Below are positions 6,584 to 9,343 of a stretch of DNA of 9,343 nt, piece after piece. Source of the DNA: Selenomonadaceae bacterium UBA3796 (lineage in GTDB: Bacteria > Bacillota > Negativicutes > Selenomonadales > Selenomonadaceae); contig DFES01000009.1 in the NCBI GenBank assembly GCA_002369175.1, forward strand, positions 1 to 9,343. The letters are read 5' to 3'. The notes under the pieces are model-generated. The model ran no database searches. It had not been told where the DNA came from and saw nothing but the letters and a program-made list of their open reading frames with translations. How positions within the stretch are numbered: position 1 is the first letter of the stretch; each line of letters begins with the position of its first letter. A program made the position numbers and the translations under genes.

Positions 6584-6916
6584 ATGCGTTATCGCTGGTT
6601 TGATGTGGACGGAACAGAGAAAGAAAAGCCGGGAATGCCCAGACGGACTGAACGGCAGGAGGAGCCTGCACCGGTGAAGAAGCCTCGCGGCGCAAGGGGA
6701 GAACTGGTCGGAATCCTGCTCACAGTGGTGGTGCTTCTGTATGGAGTTGCTACGGAAGATCTTCCCATCATCTATCTTGCCATGGCTTTTCTCGTTTATG
6801 AGATGCGCCCGTTTGCGATGCTGCTGAAAGCACCTGTGGGTCCCTTCCTGGGAAATCTTCTCTGGGGATTCAGCATTGCCTTGTTCTTTGGGGCAATTTT
6901 TATGGCTTTTTTTTAA
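6584..6916 (+). CDS. Small membrane protein of unknown function
   Basis: I do not recognise this 110-residue protein. A charged, proline-rich segment of about 40 residues (MRYRWFDVDG, then many Lys, Arg and Glu) is followed by three predicted membrane helices near 41-57, 60-81 and 88-110. The last helix runs to the C-terminus, which ends in aromatic and small residues (AIFMAFF). Three helices with a basic, probably cytoplasmic N-terminus would leave the C-terminal end outside. The ATG at 6584 is preferred because AGGAG lies eight bases upstream. An in-frame ATG at 6527 with a weaker AGGA would add 19 residues. The ORF is open over its full length and has Shine-Dalgarno support, so it is probably real. 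It stands between a cell-wall amidase and glycogen genes and shares no obvious function with either. Confidence 0.72.
   Translation: MRYRWFDVDGTEKEKPGMPRRTERQEEPAPVKKPRGARGELVGILLTVVVLLYGVATEDLPIIYLAMAFLVYEMRPFAMLLKAPVGPFLGNLLWGFSIALFFGAIFMAFF
6875..6901 (+). terminator. Possible terminator overlapping the 3' end of the small membrane protein gene
   Basis: ATTGCC at 6875-6880 pairs with GGCAAT at 6892-6897, extendable by G-U pairs, and is followed directly by TTTT. A second run of eight T lies at 6907-6914. The stem is short and lies within coding sequence, so this could be chance. It would separate the small gene from the glg unit. Confidence 0.35.
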
Positions 6917-7047
6917 AAATTTAATATTTGTTCAAAAGGAATGCAGGATTCCTGAAGTTTTCGTAGAATAAAACGAATAAGGATTTGAGGCAATGTTCAT
7001 ATAAGGGATGCGTTGCTACACAGCAAGATATCCAGGGGGGATTTTGT

Positions 7048-8202
7048 ATGAGAAAGACAGAATGCTTAGCAATGATTTTGGCAGGTGGACAGGGAAGCCG
7101 CTTGGGGGCGCTGACGAAGAAGATCGCAAAACCTGCGGTTCCTTTTGGCGGGAAGTACCGTATCATCGATTTCCCGCTCAGTAACTGTGCGAATTCCGGC
7201 ATCGGAAAAGTGGGAGTCCTCACCCAGTACAAGCCGCTGGAACTTCACAACTATCTGGGTACAGGCAGTGCATGGGATCTTGACCGCAAGGGCGGCGGCG
7301 TCTTTATCCTTCCGCCTTATGCAAGGGAGAAAGGGGCAGACTGGTATCGCGGCACGGCAGATGCGATTTATCAGAATCTGAACTTCATTGATCTGACGGA
7401 TCCGGAATATGTCCTGATCCTTTCCGGCGATCACATCTATACCATGGATTATTCCTGGATGCTGGAATCCCACAAGATGAACAAGGCAGACGCGACGATT
7501 GGTGTCTTTGAAGTTCCTTGGGAGGAAGCTCCTCGTTTCGGTATCATGAATACGGATGAGACGGGGCGTATTGAGGAATTTGAGGAGAAACCGCCGAAAC
7601 CGAGAAGCAATCTCGCTTCTATGGGCATCTATATCTTCACCAAGAGTGTTCTCAAGAAATATTTGGAAGATGATGCGAAGAATGAAACCTCCAGTCATGA
7701 TTTTGGCAAGGACATCATCCCCAAGATGCTGGCGGATGGACTGCATCTCCATTCGTATGCCTTTGACGGTTACTGGAAGGATGTGGGAACGATTGAGAGC
7801 CTCTGGCAGGCCAATATGGATCTCATTCAGGAAGAGCCTCCGTTTGAACTCCACGGCGATTGGAGGATTTATTCCTCGAATCCCTCCATGCCCCCCCAGT
7901 ACGTAGGACCGGAAGCGAAGGTTCATAAATCGATGATTTCGGAAGGCTCCATGATTTTGGGAGAGGTTACAAACTCCGTTGTCTTCTCCGGCGTGCGCAT
8001 CGGCAAGGGCGCGAAGGTAATGAACTCGGTCATTCTGCCGGATACGGTGATCGGTGAAAACGCTGTGGTGGATTATTCGATCATTGCGCAGAACTGCGAG
8101 GTCGAGGCAGGCGCTTCTGTCACGGGTGAACTCGGTGCCATCAAGGTCATTGCGGAAGGCGAGACTGTGCAGGCAGATGCGAAGGACAAACAGGTCGGCT
8201 GA
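7048..8202 (+). CDS. glgC: Glucose-1-phosphate adenylyltransferase, catalytic subunit
   Basis: This 384-residue cytoplasmic enzyme makes ADP-glucose from ATP and glucose-1-phosphate, the committed step of bacterial glycogen synthesis. The nucleotidyltransferase domain (about 1-255) has the nucleotide-binding loop AGGQGSRL at 12-19, followed by [19 protein letters not shown]. It also has [12 protein letters not shown], the catalytic aspartate Asp128 in LSGDHIY, and Lys181 in FEEKP, the expected glucose-1-phosphate contact. The C-terminal part (about 290-370) has the Ile/Val-rich hexapeptide pattern of a left-handed beta-helix ([20 protein letters not shown]). The start at 7048 has AGGGGGGA just upstream; the frame is open further up without a better start. 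The length is typical of Firmicutes GlgC and shorter than the enterobacterial enzyme. glgD follows after 31 bases, so the two are almost certainly co-transcribed and probably form a mixed tetramer. I could not pick a convincing promoter in 6917-7047. Confidence 0.97.
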   Translation: MRKTECLAMILAGGQGSRLGALTKKIAKPAVPFGGKYRIIDFPLSNCANSGIGKVGVLTQYKPLELHNYLGTGSAWDLDRKGGGVFILPPYAREKGADWYRGTADAIYQNLNFIDLTDPEYVLILSGDHIYTMDYSWMLESHKMNKADATIGVFEVPWEEAPRFGIMNTDETGRIEEFEEKPPKPRSNLASMGIYIFTKSVLKKYLEDDAKNETSSHDFGKDIIPKMLADGLHLHSYAFDGYWKDVGTIESLWQANMDLIQEEPPFELHGDWRIYSSNPSMPPQYVGPEAKVHKSMISEGSMILGEVTNSVVFSGVRIGKGAKVMNSVILPDTVIGENAVVDYSIIAQNCEVEAGASVTGELGAIKVIAEGETVQADAKDKQVG

Positions 8203-8233
8203 TTACGGAATAGTTAGAACGGAGTGGTGAAAA

Positions 8234-9340
8234 GTGAAAACAGTAATGGGACTTATCAATCTGAATGAGGACAACAGCTTGATCCGCAATCTGGCAGACC
8301 GCCGGGCTGTTGAGTCGATTCCGTTTGCCGGCCGTTATCGCTTGATAGACTTTGCCCTTTCCAGCATGGTGAATTCAGGCATATTGAATGTCGGCATCAT
8401 GTTGCCGGATGAGGAGCGTTCCGTTTTGGATCACCTGCGTTCCGGCAAGGATTGGGATTTGGCTCGCCGTCATGACGGTCTCTACTATCTGCCTTCGGCT
8501 AAGGTGGAAAAAGAAGCCCGCCAGGGTGATTTGAAGAATTTCTACTTCAACCTTGATTTCATTGAGCACAGTGCACAGAAATACGTGTTGCTCACCAGCG
8601 GAAGTTTCATCTACAATATGGATTTCAATACGGTCTTGCGTTTCCATCAGAACACGGGTGCGGATATCACGATGGTTTACCATACCTCCCAGGTGGAGGG
8701 AACCGGAAAGAATGTTGTGCTGGAGACTGCTGAGAATGGATTGGTGGAAGATATCTCTGAGAAGCCGGCGATTTATGACGGTTCCAAGACCTGCATGGCC
8801 ATTTATCTCATGGAAAAGAATGTCTTTGTAGATCTTGTTCGTTCCGCCTATGAGCATGGTGGTCAGGATTTCCTGCTGGACGGTATCATCCGTAAGGCAG
8901 ATGAGTATACCATGTATGCATGTGAGCATGACGGCTATGTGGCACATGTGGATTCTGAGCAGGCATACTACAAGGCGAACATGGATATTCTTCATCCGGA
9001 TATCTGGGAAGAACTTTTCATGGGTCAGCATTCTGTCTACACAAAGGTGCTGGATGGAGTTCCCGTTCAGTATAAGGAAAATGCAGATGTGAAGAATTCC
9101 CTGATTGCAAACGGCTGTATCATCCAAGGTGAAGTGGAGAACAGCATTCTCTTCCGCGGTGTCAAAGTCGGCAAGGGCGTAAAGATCAGGAATAGTATCA
9201 TCATGCAGAAATGCGATGTTCGCGATGGAGCCTTGATTGAGAATGTCATCTGTGACAAGAATGTGCTCATCACAAAGGACAAGTGGTTGAAGGGAGCACC
9301 GAATTATCCGCTGATTGTCGCCAAGAATATGGTGATTTAA
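8234..9340 (+). CDS. glgD: ADP-glucose pyrophosphorylase non-catalytic/regulatory subunit
   Basis: This 368-residue protein is a paralogue of the GlgC just upstream and has the same two-domain layout. It has lost key catalytic positions. The GGQGSRL loop is replaced by LNEDNSLI near 10-17, and the catalytic aspartate of SGDHIY is replaced by Ser124 in SGSFIY. The sugar-phosphate lysine is kept (Lys177 in SEKP). The C-terminal hexapeptide-repeat region (about 285-345: CIIQGEVENSILFRGVKVGKG) is also kept. In Firmicutes, GlgD is known to assemble with GlgC and raise its activity rather than act alone; that role is assumed here from family and context. Translation starts at a GTG at 8234, with GGAGTGG at 8221-8227. 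The GGA after the stop codon may be the start of a ribosome binding site for a further glg gene outside the window. Confidence 0.96.
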   Translation: MKTVMGLINLNEDNSLIRNLADRRAVESIPFAGRYRLIDFALSSMVNSGILNVGIMLPDEERSVLDHLRSGKDWDLARRHDGLYYLPSAKVEKEARQGDLKNFYFNLDFIEHSAQKYVLLTSGSFIYNMDFNTVLRFHQNTGADITMVYHTSQVEGTGKNVVLETAENGLVEDISEKPAIYDGSKTCMAIYLMEKNVFVDLVRSAYEHGGQDFLLDGIIRKADEYTMYACEHDGYVAHVDSEQAYYKANMDILHPDIWEELFMGQHSVYTKVLDGVPVQYKENADVKNSLIANGCIIQGEVENSILFRGVKVGKGVKIRNSIIMQKCDVRDGALIENVICDKNVLITKDKWLKGAPNYPLIVAKNMVI

Positions 9341-9343
9341 GGA

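Noticed and set aside
6917..7047. Short inverted repeat AGGAAT/ATTCCT near 6939-6955 as an operator or terminator before glgC
   Set aside because: The arms are only six bases with no T-tract or consistent promoter boxes nearby, which is within chance expectation.

Overview
The window looks like chromosomal DNA from a Gram-negative-staining Firmicute, most likely a member of the Negativicutes such as a Selenomonas relative. Four things suggest this: a GlgC/GlgD pair (a Firmicutes arrangement), a MacB-type permease and an AMIN-domain amidase (cell-envelope functions typical of diderms), strong purine-rich ribosome binding sites, and moderate GC content. The assignment is inference; no rRNA or other marker is present. 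All genes read on the + strand. I see no tRNA, rRNA, CRISPR array, insertion sequence or phage gene.

Layout. (1) 1-1122: 3' part of a MacB/FtsX-type ABC permease, cut by the window edge. (2) 1143-1191: a perfect 23-bp inverted repeat with a 3-bp centre, abutting a TATAAT box. (3) 1225-2037: lipoprotein substrate-binding component of a polar amino acid ABC importer, followed by a terminator-like hairpin. (4) 2169-3464: response regulator with a canonical GGDEF domain and a degenerate second GGDEF-like domain, followed by a terminator. (5) 3592-4984: permease and ATPase of an amino acid importer, overlapping by 20 nt and ending at a strong terminator. (6) 5113-6396: exported AMIN/Amidase_3 cell-wall amidase with a Lys/Asp-rich linker, ending at a hairpin. 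(7) 6584-6916: unrecognised 110-residue membrane protein. (8) 7048-9340: glgC and glgD, the catalytic and non-catalytic subunits of ADP-glucose pyrophosphorylase. The window ends with GGA, which may begin the ribosome binding site of another gene.

How the parts fit. The binding protein, permease and ATPase make a complete amino acid importer, but a c-di-GMP signalling gene and two terminators separate the binding protein from the membrane components. The binding protein is therefore probably transcribed on its own, from a promoter touching the palindrome. The amidase has its own likely promoter inside the T-tract of the importer terminator. The glg genes form a tight unit for glycogen precursor synthesis.

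Most genes are ordinary housekeeping or transport genes. The points most worth a second look are the 49-bp palindrome/promoter element and the REC-GGDEF-pseudoGGDEF protein placed inside the importer cluster. I found no convincing evidence of a wholly new multi-gene system.
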